Shown in pieces: positions 9,084-18,112 of a stretch of 31,723 nt of DNA (its first letter is position 1; each line of letters opens with the position of its first letter). The notes below the pieces were generated by a model that was not told where the DNA came from, ran no database searches, and saw nothing but the letters and a program-made list of their open reading frames with translations. This DNA is from Moraxella lacunata (GTDB taxonomy: Bacteria > Pseudomonadota > Gammaproteobacteria > Pseudomonadales > Moraxellaceae). The stretch spans positions 1 to 31,723 of the forward strand of contig NZ_MXAN01000022.1 in the NCBI RefSeq assembly GCF_002027545.1, written 5' to 3'. The translations under genes and the position numbers were made by a program.

Positions 9084-9118
9084 TTATCCTAGATGACCGA
9101 ATAAGCCTTGTGCTTAAC

Positions 9119-9194
9119 GGGTCGTTAGCTCAGTTGGTAGAGCAGTTGACTTTTAATCAATTGGTCGCAGGTTCGAATCCTGCACGACCCACCA
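9119..9194 (+). tRNA. tRNA-Lys(TTT), copy 2
   Basis: Identical in sequence to copy 1 across all 76 nt including CCA, separated from it by a 35-nt spacer. It is a tandem duplication that raises the dose of this tRNA. Confidence 0.97.
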
Positions 9195-9195
9195 T

Positions 9196-9271
9196 TCCCC
9201 AATAGCTCAGTCGGTAGAGCATCGGACTGTTAATCCGTGTGTCCCTGGTTCGAGCCCAGGTTGGGGAGCCA
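9196..9271 (+). tRNA. tRNA-Asn(GTT)
   Basis: Acceptor TCCCCAA pairs TTGGGGA, the anticodon loop CTGTTAA gives anticodon GTT, the T-arm is GGTTCGAGCCC, and CCA is encoded. It begins 1 nt after the second tRNA-Lys, so processing must separate them. Confidence 0.97.
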
Positions 9272-9278
9272 TATTTAA

Positions 9279-9311
9279 AAACCCTTTTCTGTTTTGGAAA
9301 AGGGTTTTTTA
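9279..9311 (+). terminator. terminator of the tRNA cluster
   Basis: AACCCTTTTC and GGAAAAGGGTT form a strong stem followed by a T run, 8 bp after tRNA-Asn. Confidence 0.85.
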
Positions 9312-9401
9312 TTGCTTGAATGTCATTTACTGGCTTGATTTTTTATTTTTTGAAAGCATATAAGCCTTGTTTATCATTTTTCATTCAAAAGGAAAACCCA
9401 T

Positions 9402-10502
9402 TTGAGCCTAACTCGCACTCTCAATTTTGAGCTGACCCCCTTTGAGCTTCGCACCCTACTTGGCGAATACAACACACACCTAAAATACCTACAAGACCGC
9501 CTTGATATTGCCATTATCAATCGTGGCAATGACTTTATGCTGACAGGCGATTTGACCCAAGTGGAGCGTGGCGAATATGTGCTGGGCGAGCTTTATGAGC
9601 TTGCCAAAAAATCAGACGACATCACCCCAGAAGACTTGCACCTACTAATACAAGCAAGCCTTGCCCGAAATCCACAAACTACCCAAACGCACACGCCTGT
9701 CAGCCTATCGACTCGCAAGGGCAAAATCACACCAAAAGGACACAACCAAGCCGAATATGTGCGTAACATCCTGCTATCCGACATCTCGTTTGGCGTAGGG
9801 CCTGCTGGTACGGGCAAGACCTACCTTGCCGTGGCGGTGGCGGTGGATATGTTAGAGCGTGGCGAGATTGAGCGGATTTTGCTTGTCCGCCCTGCCGTGG
9901 AAGCGGGCGAAAAATTAGGCTTTTTGCCAGGGGATTTGACCCAAAAAATTGACCCCTATTTACGTCCCCTGTATGATGCCTTATATGAAATGCTTGGCTT
10001 TGAAAAGGTGGGTAAGCTCCTAGAACGCCAAATCATCGAAGTTGCCCCGCTTGCCTATATGCGTGGGCGGACGCTCAATAACTCATTTGTGATACTGGAT
10101 GAAGCCCAAAACACCACGCCTGAGCAGATGAAAATGTTTTTGACACGGCTAGGCTTTGGGAGTCGTGCGGTCATCACAGGCGACACGTCTCAGGTGGATT
10201 TGCCCCGTGGTCATAAGTCGGGACTGTCTCAGGCTCTCAAAATTTTGGCAAATATTGATGACATTCACATCACGCAGTTTAGCAGTAAAGATGTCGTGCG
10301 ACATCATCTGGTGCAAAAAATCATTGATGCCTATGACGCTCATGACGTGGTGGAGAATCAGATTGAGAGCGAGCGAGCCAAAATCCGCAAAAAACAACGT
10401 CAAGAACAAGAGCTAAACCGCACGTTAAACGCCTTGTCCTTTTTAAATAGCATAAAAGACGACAAAAGCGGTCAAGGTGGCAAGGACGGCAATGATGAAT
10501 GA
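9402..10502 (+). CDS. phoH: PhoH-like ATPase (YbeZ)
   Basis: This 366-aa PhoH/YbeZ ATPase is a P-loop protein linked to RNA metabolism that usually works beside YbeY. The Walker A motif GPAGTGKT is at residues 133-140, followed by RPAVEAGEKLGFLPGD, Walker B FVILDEAQNT and VITGDTSQVDLP, all PhoH hallmarks. A basic, Gln-rich helical tail (IRKKQRQEQELNRT) ends the protein. The start appears to be TTG at 9402-9404, because AAAAGGA lies 8 bp upstream and no ATG fits before the conserved N-terminus. It overlaps ybeY by 11 bp, showing translational coupling. The pair matches the ybeZ-ybeY arrangement of E. coli. Confidence 0.95.
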   Translation: MSLTRTLNFELTPFELRTLLGEYNTHLKYLQDRLDIAIINRGNDFMLTGDLTQVERGEYVLGELYELAKKSDDITPEDLHLLIQASLARNPQTTQTHTPVSLSTRKGKITPKGHNQAEYVRNILLSDISFGVGPAGTGKTYLAVAVAVDMLERGEIERILLVRPAVEAGEKLGFLPGDLTQKIDPYLRPLYDALYEMLGFEKVGKLLERQIIEVAPLAYMRGRTLNNSFVILDEAQNTTPEQMKMFLTRLGFGSRAVITGDTSQVDLPRGHKSGLSQALKILANIDDIHITQFSSKDVVRHHLVQKIIDAYDAHDVVENQIESERAKIRKKQRQEQELNRTLNALSFLNSIKDDKSGQGGKDGNDE

Positions 10503-11043
10503 GATAACGCTCAGTTTTGCCGATGATGTGGCAGGTCTCGCTGAGTTGCCAATTTATAATGAAATAAAAATTACAGAGATTTTTAATCATGCCTTAACGG
10601 TGATGAATGACAAAATCACGCACGGTTTGGCGTTGCCCTATTATCCATTTGATGAACTACCTGCTCAAAACTGGATAGATTTGCCAAAATCTTTGGATAT
10701 TTATGTCTGTGGCACAGACGAGGGGCGTGAGCTCAACCTTGACGCTCGGGGCAAAGACTACGCCACCAACATTTTATCCTACCCAAGCGACATACCGAGC
10801 GATGTCTGTCAAATGATGAATAATATACCACTGGGCGAGCTGGTGATTTGTCATGAGGTCGTGGTGCGTGAAGCAGATGAGCAAGGCAAAACGGTGGACG
10901 AGCATTTGACGCACCTAATCGTACATGGTGTATTGCACTTACTCGGCTTTGATCATGAGCTTGGGCAGGAGAAGCAGGACGAGATGGAGGGCTTTGAGAT
11001 TGAGATTTTGAGTGGGCTAGGTCTCAATAACCCTTATGAGTGA
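10492..11043 (+). CDS. ybeY: endoribonuclease YbeY
   Basis: YbeY is a zinc-dependent endoribonuclease for 16S rRNA 3' maturation and ribosome quality control. The zinc-site motif HGVLHLLGFDH is at residues 145-155. At 183 aa it is slightly longer than E. coli YbeY (155 aa), with the extra length at the N-terminus and between strands. Two adjacent ATG codons (10492 and 10495) follow AAGGA; either may be used, while a GTG at 10477 is too close to that ribosome site. The gene overlaps the end of phoH, and its last codons overlap the start of the broken TauE gene, so all three were one coupled operon. The ybeX/corC gene often found next is absent. Confidence 0.95.
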   Translation: MMNEITLSFADDVAGLAELPIYNEIKITEIFNHALTVMNDKITHGLALPYYPFDELPAQNWIDLPKSLDIYVCGTDEGRELNLDARGKDYATNILSYPSDIPSDVCQMMNNIPLGELVICHEVVVREADEQGKTVDEHLTHLIVHGVLHLLGFDHELGQEKQDEMEGFEIEILSGLGLNNPYE

Positions 11044-11776
11044 TGTCATTTTAGGTATCATCAACTTCTTTACGTCCGCCCTAGCAGGGATTACAGGGCT
11101 TGGCGGTGGGACGATTTTGCTTGGGTTTATACCCATGTTTTTGCCTGCGTCCACCATTATCCCCATTCATGGCACCACCTAACTGGCAAGCAACGTTAGC
11201 CGTGTGTGGTTTGGTCGGCGTGATTTGGATTTTACTCATTTTCGTCCGTTTGTCATCGGAGCGGTGGTGGGTGTGGCGTTTTTTGGGATGGCAGTAAAAT
11301 TTGTCAGATTAGACTTAATCCCCCTATTTATCGCCATTTATATCTTACTTACTCAGTGGTCAAGCACGGTCAATCGCCTATTAAAGAGCTTTGAGAGTTT
11401 TTATCTCATCGGCTTTTTACAAACAGGCATTGGGTTATTTGTCGGAGCCCCCGGCCCGTTGCACCTACCCCTACTCATGAAAAAATACGACAACAATGAC
11501 GTGGTCGTCACGGTCGGCTCGCTCATGATGTCGTTGGTACACGTCCTAAAACTTGCGGTCTATGTCGCTTTGGGGTTTGCGTTTTTTGACTATTGGCAAG
11601 TGATTGTACTTATGGTAGTGTCCGCCTCCTTTGGCTCATGGGCAGGGGTCAAACTGCGTAACCGTTTGCCTATGGCATGGGTGAGAACTGTCTTACCGTG
11701 GCTACTTACTGTCATCGCCTTAAAAATCATCTATGATAATGCGGTGAAATTTGGGTGGATTGGGGTGGTGTTTTAA
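11036..11776 (+). pseudogene. TauE/SafE-family permease interrupted by one stop codon
   Basis: One reading frame from ATG 11036 to TAA 11776 encodes a 246-residue TauE/SafE-type membrane protein (sulfite or organosulfonate exporter family) except for a single TAA at 11180-11182, codon 49. The flanks read IPIHGTT-stop-LASNVSRVWF, where the family has Gln in a QLxSNxSR segment, so the stop looks like a C-to-T change of CAA. Before it lies the first glycine-rich repeat (ALAGITGLGGGTILLG); after it are about five or six hydrophobic spans and the second repeat (GLFVGAPGPLHLPLLMKKY). The start overlaps ybeY by 8 bp. No other lesion is visible, so the mutation is recent, a sequencing error, or read through. 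The substrate is unknown. Confidence 0.85.
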
Positions 11777-11922
11777 AACACGCCCATCTTTGAACACACT
11801 CATCAACCCAACCAACTCATCAATCACATCCATCCAAGACACTCGTCAACAAAACCTAGCACGACCCCCAAAATCATGCTAAAATAGGGCGATTTTATTT
11901 CACAACAACTTGGAAAACCACT

Positions 11923-14262
11923 ATGGCTCATCAAGATGTCCCTGCACAGGACAAAACCCAAGACACCGCTTTTTTATCCGAAGCGGATGCTCAGCGTTTG
12001 CAATTTGAACAAAACGCCCTACACTACCACGAACACCCCCGCCCCGGCAAAATCTCTGTCACCCCCACCAAACAAATCGCCAACCAACGAGACCTAGCCC
12101 TTGCCTACTCCCCTGGTGTGGCAGTACCTTGCCTTGAAATCGAAAAAAACCCCAAACTTGCCGCCAAATACACCGCTCGCTCCAACCTAGTGGGTGTGAT
12201 TACCAACGGTACTGCGGTACTTGGGCTTGGTAACATCGGTGCGTTGGCGTCCAAGCCTGTCATGGAAGGTAAAGGCGTACTGTTTAAGAAGTTCGCTGGC
12301 ATTGACGTGTTTGACATTGAGATTAATGAAACCGACCCTGATAAGTTCATCGAGACGGTAGCAAGCCTAGAACCAACCTTTGGTGGGATTAACCTAGAAG
12401 ACATCAAAGCCCCAGAATGCTTTAAAATCGAGCGTGAACTGCGTGAACGCATGAACATTCCTGTGTTCCATGATGACCAGCATGGCACCGCCATCATCTC
12501 AGCAGCCGCTCTGCTAAACGCTCTACAACTAAACGGCAAAAATATCGGCGAGATTACGCTTGTCTGCTCAGGGGCAGGGGCTGCCGCCATCTCTTGTCTT
12601 GACTTAGTAGTGGCATTGGGCGTACGTAAAGAGAACATCTATGTACTAGATTCAAAAGGCGTGATTACCACAAGCCGTGAAAACCTAGACGAATCCAAAG
12701 CCCGTTTTGCTCGTGATACCGACAAGACTACTTTGGCGGAAGTAATGGTGAACGCCGATGTCTTCCTAGGTCTATCGGGGCCGGGCGTGGTTACGCAGGA
12801 TATGGTACGCTCAATGGCAAAAGACCCGATTATCTTTGCCCTTGCCAACCCCACCCCTGAGATTATGCCAGAGCTTGCTCATGCGGTGCGTTCGGACGTG
12901 ATTATGGCAACGGGTCGCTCAGACTACCCCAACCAAGTCAATAACGCCCTATGTTTCCCTTATATTTTCCGTGGAGCATTGGACGTTGGGGCGACTGTGG
13001 TCAATGAAGAGATGAAACTGGCCTGCGTGCACGCCATCGCTGCCATGGCACATACTGAAGCCACGCCATCGATAGACAGTCAAAAGGACGAAACCGGCAA
13101 GAGCTTTGGACGTGAGTACCTAATCCCTGGTCCTTTGGAGCCAAATCTTATCTTAGAGATTGCCCCTGCCGTTGCCAAGGCTGCTATGGATACAGGCGTG
13201 GCAACCTTGCCGATTGCCGATTTTGATGCCTATCGGCAAAGACTGTCCGAGTTCGTCTATAACACCGCCCTTGCCATGAAGCCCATCTTCAACAAGGCAA
13301 AAACCAATCCCAAACGCATTGTCTATGCCGAAGGTGAAGACATCAACGTGTTGCGTGCGGTGCAAGTGGTGGTGGACGAGCAAATCGCCAAGCCCATCCT
13401 TATCGGTCGCCCTGCCGTCATCAACCAAGAAATCGACAATCTGGGCTTACGTCTGGCTGATGGTCAAAACATCACCATCATCGACCCCAACAACAACCCC
13501 CACTACGACAGATATGCCGAACATCACTACGTCACCAATCAGCGTAATGGTGTTAGCTTGGAGCTGGCTCGCCGTGATGTTCGCCGTAAAACCACACTTA
13601 TCGGCTCACTCATGGTCGAGCTTGGCGATGCGGACGGCTTGATTTGTGGTACGTTTGGCTTCTATCACTTACACTTAAAATACCTAAATCAAGTCATCGG
13701 CAAAAAAGACGGCATTGCCAACTTCTACGCCATGAGTGCTGTACTCATGCAAAACCGCAACCTGTTCATCGCTGATACCTACATCAACGAAGACCCAACC
13801 GCCGAAGAGCTTGCCGAGATGACCATTTTGGCAGCCCAAGCGGTGCGTCGTTTTGGCATCACACCAAAAGTCGCCCTACTGTCGCATTCTAACTTTGGGG
13901 CATCAGACCGTGCTTCTGCTCTCAAAATGCGTCAAGTACACGACATCTTGACCGAGATGAACGTGGACTTTGAGTTTGATGGCGAAATGCACGGCGACAT
14001 CGCCCTAGATGAGCGTATGCGTCAGCACAGCTATCCATTTAGCACGCTAAAAGGCTCGGCAAACCTACTTATCATGCCAACGCTTGACAGTGCCAACATC
14101 GCCTTTAACCTGCTAAAAACCGCCACAGGCTCGGCCGCCCTAGGGCCTATCCTGCTCGGTGCGGACAAGCCGGTGCATATCTTGACACCTTCTGCGACCG
14201 CTCGCCGTATCGTCAACATGACCGCCCTATCGGTATCGGACGCTCAGGACATGGCGAAATAA
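11923..14262 (+). CDS. maeB: NADP-dependent malic enzyme with C-terminal phosphotransacetylase-like domain
   Basis: MaeB oxidatively decarboxylates malate to pyruvate, making NADPH in the cytoplasm. The 779-aa protein has a malic enzyme half (about residues 30-430) with [33 protein letters not shown], the nucleotide-binding GAGAAAISC, and LANPTPEI. The C-terminal half (about 440-775) is related to phosphate acetyltransferase ([35 protein letters not shown]) and is usually a non-catalytic acetyl-CoA-sensing domain. The ATG at 11923 follows TTGGAAAA. The length is typical of MaeB. It is monocistronic, with a terminator 15 bp downstream. Confidence 0.97.
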   Translation: MAHQDVPAQDKTQDTAFLSEADAQRLQFEQNALHYHEHPRPGKISVTPTKQIANQRDLALAYSPGVAVPCLEIEKNPKLAAKYTARSNLVGVITNGTAVLGLGNIGALASKPVMEGKGVLFKKFAGIDVFDIEINETDPDKFIETVASLEPTFGGINLEDIKAPECFKIERELRERMNIPVFHDDQHGTAIISAAALLNALQLNGKNIGEITLVCSGAGAAAISCLDLVVALGVRKENIYVLDSKGVITTSRENLDESKARFARDTDKTTLAEVMVNADVFLGLSGPGVVTQDMVRSMAKDPIIFALANPTPEIMPELAHAVRSDVIMATGRSDYPNQVNNALCFPYIFRGALDVGATVVNEEMKLACVHAIAAMAHTEATPSIDSQKDETGKSFGREYLIPGPLEPNLILEIAPAVAKAAMDTGVATLPIADFDAYRQRLSEFVYNTALAMKPIFNKAKTNPKRIVYAEGEDINVLRAVQVVVDEQIAKPILIGRPAVINQEIDNLGLRLADGQNITIIDPNNNPHYDRYAEHHYVTNQRNGVSLELARRDVRRKTTLIGSLMVELGDADGLICGTFGFYHLHLKYLNQVIGKKDGIANFYAMSAVLMQNRNLFIADTYINEDPTAEELAEMTILAAQAVRRFGITPKVALLSHSNFGASDRASALKMRQVHDILTEMNVDFEFDGEMHGDIALDERMRQHSYPFSTLKGSANLLIMPTLDSANIAFNLLKTATGSAALGPILLGADKPVHILTPSATARRIVNMTALSVSDAQDMAK

Positions 14263-14277
14263 GCCTGCCAAAACCCA

Positions 14278-14305
14278 AAAAAGCACTCATCAGGGTGCTT
14301 TTTTT
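14278..14305 (+). terminator. terminator of maeB
   Basis: AAAGCAC and GTGCTTT form a 7-bp stem around an 8-nt loop, followed by a T run, just past the maeB stop. Confidence 0.85.
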
Positions 14306-14354
14306 ATTGGTTAATTTACGCTACAATGACCCAAATTTATCGGAAAAATTTACC

Positions 14355-15497
14355 ATGCAAGTATATTTGATCGGTGGGGCGGTGCGTGATATGCTCCTAT
14401 CTCGCCCTATCAAAGACAAAGATTTTATGGTGGTCGGGGCAACAACTGCCGACCTACTCGCCCAAGGCTTTGCCCAAGTTGGGGCGGATTTTCCTGTGTT
14501 TTTGCACCCGCACACCCATGCCGAGTACGCCCTTGCCCGCACCGAACGCAAAAACGGCAAGGGCTATCAAGGTTTTGCTGTACAGACGGACGGGGTGAGC
14601 CTACAAGACGACCTAGCACGCCGAGACTTAACGATAAACGCCCTTGCCATAGAAGTCGGTGGGCTGTTTGACGACACGCCACGCACAGGGCAGGTGGTGG
14701 ACTTTTATGGCGGTCAAAATGACTTAAAAAACAAGCTCTTACGCCATGTGTCGCCTGCATTTAGCGAAGACCCGCTTCGTGTGTTGCGAGTGGCTCGGTT
14801 TTATGCCCGCTTTTATGAGCTGGGTTTTACGGTTGCCCCCGATACCGCCTGCCTTATGCAAGCCATTGCTGAGCGTGGCGAATTATCGCACCTAAGCCGT
14901 GAGCGGATTTGGACGGAATGCGTGAAGGCTTTTGATGAGCCGTGTGCGTTTGCGTTTTTTAAGTTGTTATTTGACTTAGATATTTTAAAACAAATTCTAC
15001 CCGAACTAAACACCATTTGGCAAGATAACACCATTCGCCAAATCACATTTGATAAATTAAAAACCGCCCATGATAAGCCATTGCATATCAAATTTGCCAT
15101 TTTAACTTATGGATTTTTGGATAATAAAAATGAATTATCAACATTGTGCGAGCGGTTATTAACGCCCAAAGTCATCACGCAATTTGCTCAATTATTTATC
15201 ACGCATTTTAATGAATTAACCGATTATCAAAATATCCCTGCCGATAAATTATTAAATTTAATAGAAAGCACCAAAGCCCAAAAAGACAGCAAGCTATTAT
15301 TTGATTTAATTGATACGGTAGAAATCATAAACGATAAAACAATCAATCGTGAATTTTTTAATCACGCCATTAGTCTTTATCAATCGGTAACGATTAACGA
15401 TATTGATAAATCATTAAAAGGCAAACAAATTGGCGATGAGCTGGCACGGTTACGCCTTTTAAAATTAAACGAATTTTTAAAAAAGGAACTTCCATGA
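14355..15497 (+). CDS. cca: CCA tRNA nucleotidyltransferase
   Basis: Cca adds or repairs the 3' CCA end of tRNAs. The N-terminal catalytic domain is intact: GGAVRD at residues 7-12, the metal-binding DKD at 21-23, RRD at 89-91 in LARRDLTINALA, and SEDPLRVLRVARFYARF. The ATG at 14355 is chosen because the in-frame GTG at 14295 lies inside the maeB terminator. The protein is 380 aa, shorter than the 412 aa of E. coli. The region matching the HD phosphohydrolase site reads HIKFAILTYGF (from about residue 244) with no HD pair. From about 14945 the codons become markedly AT-rich (TTA, AAT, AAA, GAT), unlike the first half. The stop overlaps the next gene by ATGA. Confidence 0.93.
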   Translation: MQVYLIGGAVRDMLLSRPIKDKDFMVVGATTADLLAQGFAQVGADFPVFLHPHTHAEYALARTERKNGKGYQGFAVQTDGVSLQDDLARRDLTINALAIEVGGLFDDTPRTGQVVDFYGGQNDLKNKLLRHVSPAFSEDPLRVLRVARFYARFYELGFTVAPDTACLMQAIAERGELSHLSRERIWTECVKAFDEPCAFAFFKLLFDLDILKQILPELNTIWQDNTIRQITFDKLKTAHDKPLHIKFAILTYGFLDNKNELSTLCERLLTPKVITQFAQLFITHFNELTDYQNIPADKLLNLIESTKAQKDSKLLFDLIDTVEIINDKTINREFFNHAISLYQSVTINDIDKSLKGKQIGDELARLRLLKLNEFLKKELP

Positions 15498-16264
15498 AAA
15501 AAGTCGCCCTCATCACAGGCGGAGCAAAACGCATTGGCAAGGCAATCGTCCAAGCCTTTCACAGTCATGGCTTTAACGTCATCATTCATTATCATCATAG
15601 CCAAACAGACGCTCAATATCTGGCAGATGAATTAAATGCCATTTGTGATAATAGTGCTAAAATCATTCAAGCAGATTTAAATATCATCAATGATAAAAAT
15701 ACACTAGCAGATTTTAAAAATCATGCCCTAGATTTATTTGGGCGGATTGATGTTTTGGTGCATAATGCGTCAAGTTTTTATCCCAGTGATATGAATGATG
15801 ATTTTGATAAATGGCAACAAGATTGGGATGATTTATTTTTGACCAATGCCAAAACCCCGTTATTTTTAAGTCATGCTTTTAAAGATGAGCTTATCACAAA
15901 TCATGGGGCGATTATTAGCCTACTTGATATTCACGCACGAGATAAACCCTTTGTCGGTTATCCCATTTATAACATGGCAAAATCGGCACATTTGGGCATG
16001 GTGCAGTCGCTTGCATTGGAGCTTGCCCCGAACGTGCGGGTCAATGGCGTCTCCCCCGGTGTGAATATTTTTCCAGAAGATAATAAAAACAACGAATTAA
16101 ACGACCATACCAAAGACGAGCTAACAAATTCCGTCCCTTTACAAAAAATCGGTACGCCCAATGACATCGCCCAAGCGGTGCTATTTTTGGCAACTACTCC
16201 TTATATCACAGGGCAGATTTTAGCGGTGGACGGTGGGCGAAGCTTGACGTTAAGGGGTGGATAA
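15494..16264 (+). CDS. folM: SDR oxidoreductase, pteridine reductase-like (FolM type)
   Basis: This 256-aa short-chain dehydrogenase/reductase has the cofactor motif TGGAKRIGKAI near residues 8-18, whose arginine favours NADPH. It also has LVHNASSFYP near 86-95, the catalytic YNMAK (Tyr and Lys) near 160-164, and NGVSPG near 184-189. The N-terminal GGAKRIG and the HNASSFYP segment are those of pteridine and dihydromonapterin reductases (FolM/PTR1), so reduction of dihydropterin is the likely role, with moderate certainty within a large family. It overlaps cca by 4 bp (ATGA) and has an AAGGAA ribosome site, so it is translationally coupled. The first two thirds share the AT-rich codon use of the cca 3' half; the last part (from about 15990) returns to the window norm. 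Confidence 0.82.
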   Translation: MKKVALITGGAKRIGKAIVQAFHSHGFNVIIHYHHSQTDAQYLADELNAICDNSAKIIQADLNIINDKNTLADFKNHALDLFGRIDVLVHNASSFYPSDMNDDFDKWQQDWDDLFLTNAKTPLFLSHAFKDELITNHGAIISLLDIHARDKPFVGYPIYNMAKSAHLGMVQSLALELAPNVRVNGVSPGVNIFPEDNKNNELNDHTKDELTNSVPLQKIGTPNDIAQAVLFLATTPYITGQILAVDGGRSLTLRGG

Positions 16265-16298
16265 AAAAGTGGCTAGCAAATGAAAAATCTAAAACAGC

Positions 16299-16324
16299 AA
16301 AAACCCACCATAAGGCGGGTTTTT
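16299..16324. terminator. bidirectional terminator between folM and the porin gene
   Basis: AAAACCCACC and GGCGGGTTTT form a 10-bp stem with one mismatch and an ATAA loop. A and T runs on both sides suit termination of both convergent genes. Confidence 0.8.
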
Positions 16325-16350
16325 GTGGGGTGTGATACAAACAGTACAAC

Positions 16351-17463
16351 TTAGAATCTGTATTCTAGACCTGCACCGATGCCAAAGCCAGTATTTTTAG
16401 AGCTATCGTATAGGTTATTGTTGATGGTAACATTTTTACGTTCGCTGTTGACATAGCCAGTGTAGATGTGACCTGTGGTGGCTTTATTAAAGGCATATTT
16501 ACCGCCAACACCGACACCCATTGACTTATTATCAAAACCAGCGACATTTTTAATCAAAGCCACTTGACCATAGGCTGTCCATGGGGTGGCGGTTTTCATT
16601 TCACCACTGACGATAAGGGTGTTTTCTTTTTTGCTGTTTCTTGTGTCAAATTTAGAAATTTGATATAAAGCACCCGCCGTTAATGTTGGCGAGACAGCAT
16701 AGTTACCAGATAGGCGTAAGTGGTTGTTTTTGCCATAACCAATGTAAGAGGCACCCACATTCATAGGACCTGTGCTATAAGTAGCACCGATGCCATATTG
16801 GTCTTTATCAGCAATACCACCGACATCAGTATCTGAATCAAAAGCATACATGGCCAAGAACTGAGCACCGTTACGTTCAGGTGATACATAAGCAAAGGCG
16901 TTATTAGCACGTGGGGCACTAAACGTAGGACCGATATCGCCCACGTTAGAACCTTCCAACACGCTGGCAAAATCAACATTATCATCAATGGTGGTTAAGC
17001 GACCAGCCAATAATGTGCCGTATTGTTTATGAGCAAGACCTAGGTAAGTATCACGAGCATAGAACTGATCTTTTTTAACTTTTTTATCCCCAAAAATAGG
17101 TTCGTATTGTACTTGACCATTATTATCTAATACAACATTACCAGACTGATATTTAGGTCTGACACCGACCACTTGACTAACAGTATCATCGCCACTATCA
17201 ATATTAATGCCGTATTCAAGCTGATAAACCACATCAATATCGGCGGTCAATGCTTCTGAGCCTCTTAGACCAATGCGTGAGCTGTTTGAATTAAGACCGC
17301 TTTCATTGGTGTCTTCTTTGGTCTGTACAATGCCTGACTTATAAGTTGTCTCAGCATTGCTGGCATCAACGGTCAAATACGCTTTACCGTAAACGGTGGG
17401 TGCTGCGTTAGCAGCAGATACGGACAGAGCAGCAACGGCTGACGCTAAAAGTAGTTTTTTCAT
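16351..17463 (-). CDS. general outer-membrane porin (M35-like)
   Basis: This 370-aa trimeric-type porin forms a water-filled outer-membrane channel. The signal peptide MKKLLLASAVAALSVSAANA is followed by mature APTVYGKAYLTVD. The barrel has alternating beta strands, the NSNSSRIGLRGSE segment common in Gram-negative porins, a constriction-loop region (RDTYLGLAHKQYGTLLAGRL) and a C-terminal GLEYRF with the terminal Phe needed for BAM assembly. The ATG at 17461-17463 is chosen because it opens the signal peptide and follows GGAG; the longer frame upstream is leader sequence. From memory it resembles M. catarrhalis M35. It is monocistronic, with a promoter at 17586-17614 and a leader of about 115 nt. 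Confidence 0.9.
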   Translation of the reverse strand: MKKLLLASAVAALSVSAANAAPTVYGKAYLTVDASNAETTYKSGIVQTKEDTNESGLNSNSSRIGLRGSEALTADIDVVYQLEYGINIDSGDDTVSQVVGVRPKYQSGNVVLDNNGQVQYEPIFGDKKVKKDQFYARDTYLGLAHKQYGTLLAGRLTTIDDNVDFASVLEGSNVGDIGPTFSAPRANNAFAYVSPERNGAQFLAMYAFDSDTDVGGIADKDQYGIGATYSTGPMNVGASYIGYGKNNHLRLSGNYAVSPTLTAGALYQISKFDTRNSKKENTLIVSGEMKTATPWTAYGQVALIKNVAGFDNKSMGVGVGGKYAFNKATTGHIYTGYVNSERKNVTINNNLYDSSKNTGFGIGAGLEYRF

Positions 17464-17517
17464 GGGTTTCTCCACTGACATTTTTAGTGATGGGGCTGCT
17501 GTACGCTTGCACCCAGT

Positions 17518-17551
17518 GTGATAAACCATCAATCGCTTAACAGCTTATCAC
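17518..17551 (-). promoter_or_regulatory. inverted repeat in the porin mRNA leader
   Basis: GTGATAA (17518-17524) and TTATCAC (17545-17551) are perfect arms with a 20-nt spacer inside the predicted leader, 55 bp before the porin ATG. It could be an RNA hairpin or an operator. Confidence 0.4.
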
Positions 17552-17585
17552 GGCTTTTTTAAGTTATTTCCAATATGGGTATTTC

Positions 17586-17614
17586 ATCATAGTTTCATGA
17601 CGTATTTATGACAA
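17586..17614 (-). promoter_or_regulatory. porin promoter
   Basis: On the minus strand TTGTCA (17609-17614) and TATGAT (17586-17591) are separated by exactly 17 bp. Transcription would start near 17579, leaving a leader of about 115 nt. Confidence 0.7.
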
Positions 17615-18112
17615 TTTTTGCAATCTTTAATAAAACATCATTAAATCATACATCAAGTGCAACAAATAAATCAAAACAGCATAAATCCCATACCGTGTGT
17701 ATAGAATACCAATTTTGTCATATTTTGCAACACCTTTTATCACAAAAATTCATATTTTTTTTGTATTTTTTTAAAATATATATATTTATCAATAACTTAA
17801 AATGTTTCTGTTTTCCAAAAATTTTGTAAACATTGAGAGTGATTTTTAATTATACTTATAAATTTAACCGACTTCTTTTGGATGACTGTATTTCGTCATC
17901 ATTTTAGGCGTGAGATAAACATGAGATAAGTATAAAAATAAACAATTTATACGGCAAAATGACTGAGTAGACCGCCAAACAGATGATGCCAATAAATAAT
18001 ATCAATATTATCAAATCGCTGTTTTTTTGGGTAAAAATCCCCACATCATATTATCGCCAGCTTGATAAAATCATGATAAAATAGCCACTGCTTTTTGATT
18101 TATTACGATGCC

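Larger units (their letters stand above)
17464..18112. other. 649-bp intergenic region between the porin gene and miaE
   Basis: No credible gene is seen here; the one 73-codon frame (17608-17829) is low-complexity and AT-driven. The region holds the porin leader and promoter, a very AT-rich run with TATATATA near 17755-17795 that could bend DNA or bind a nucleoid protein, and a small hairpin GATGAC/GTCATC at 17881-17900. It must also hold the miaE promoter, for which no convincing box pair was found. Confidence 0.6.

Noticed and set aside
9023..9205. A 60-codon frame with an internal repeated protein segment
   Set aside because: It is translation of the two identical tRNA-Lys genes; the repeat is the tRNA duplication.
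9008..9271. A possible CRISPR or tandem repeat array
   Set aside because: Only two identical units occur and both fold as tRNA-Lys; no array-like repeats with unique spacers exist anywhere in the window.
11100..11297. A separate small gene before the TauE permease
   Set aside because: It is in another frame; the in-frame reading across the TAA at 11180 explains the region as one broken permease gene.
12105..12638. A 177-codon minus-strand frame inside maeB
   Set aside because: It is the antisense shadow of strongly conserved malic enzyme sequence.
14295..14354. Upstream GTG start giving a 400-aa Cca
   Set aside because: The GTG lies in the maeB terminator stem and the added residues are not Cca-like; ATG 14355 opens the conserved N-terminus.
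17464..17532. N-terminal extension of the porin to 17532
   Set aside because: The extension would bury the signal peptide; the ATG at 17461-17463 has GGAG upstream and starts a textbook signal sequence.
17608..17829. A 73-codon plus-strand frame upstream of miaE
   Set aside because: It is low-complexity, AT-driven, lacks a ribosome site and overlaps the porin promoter.
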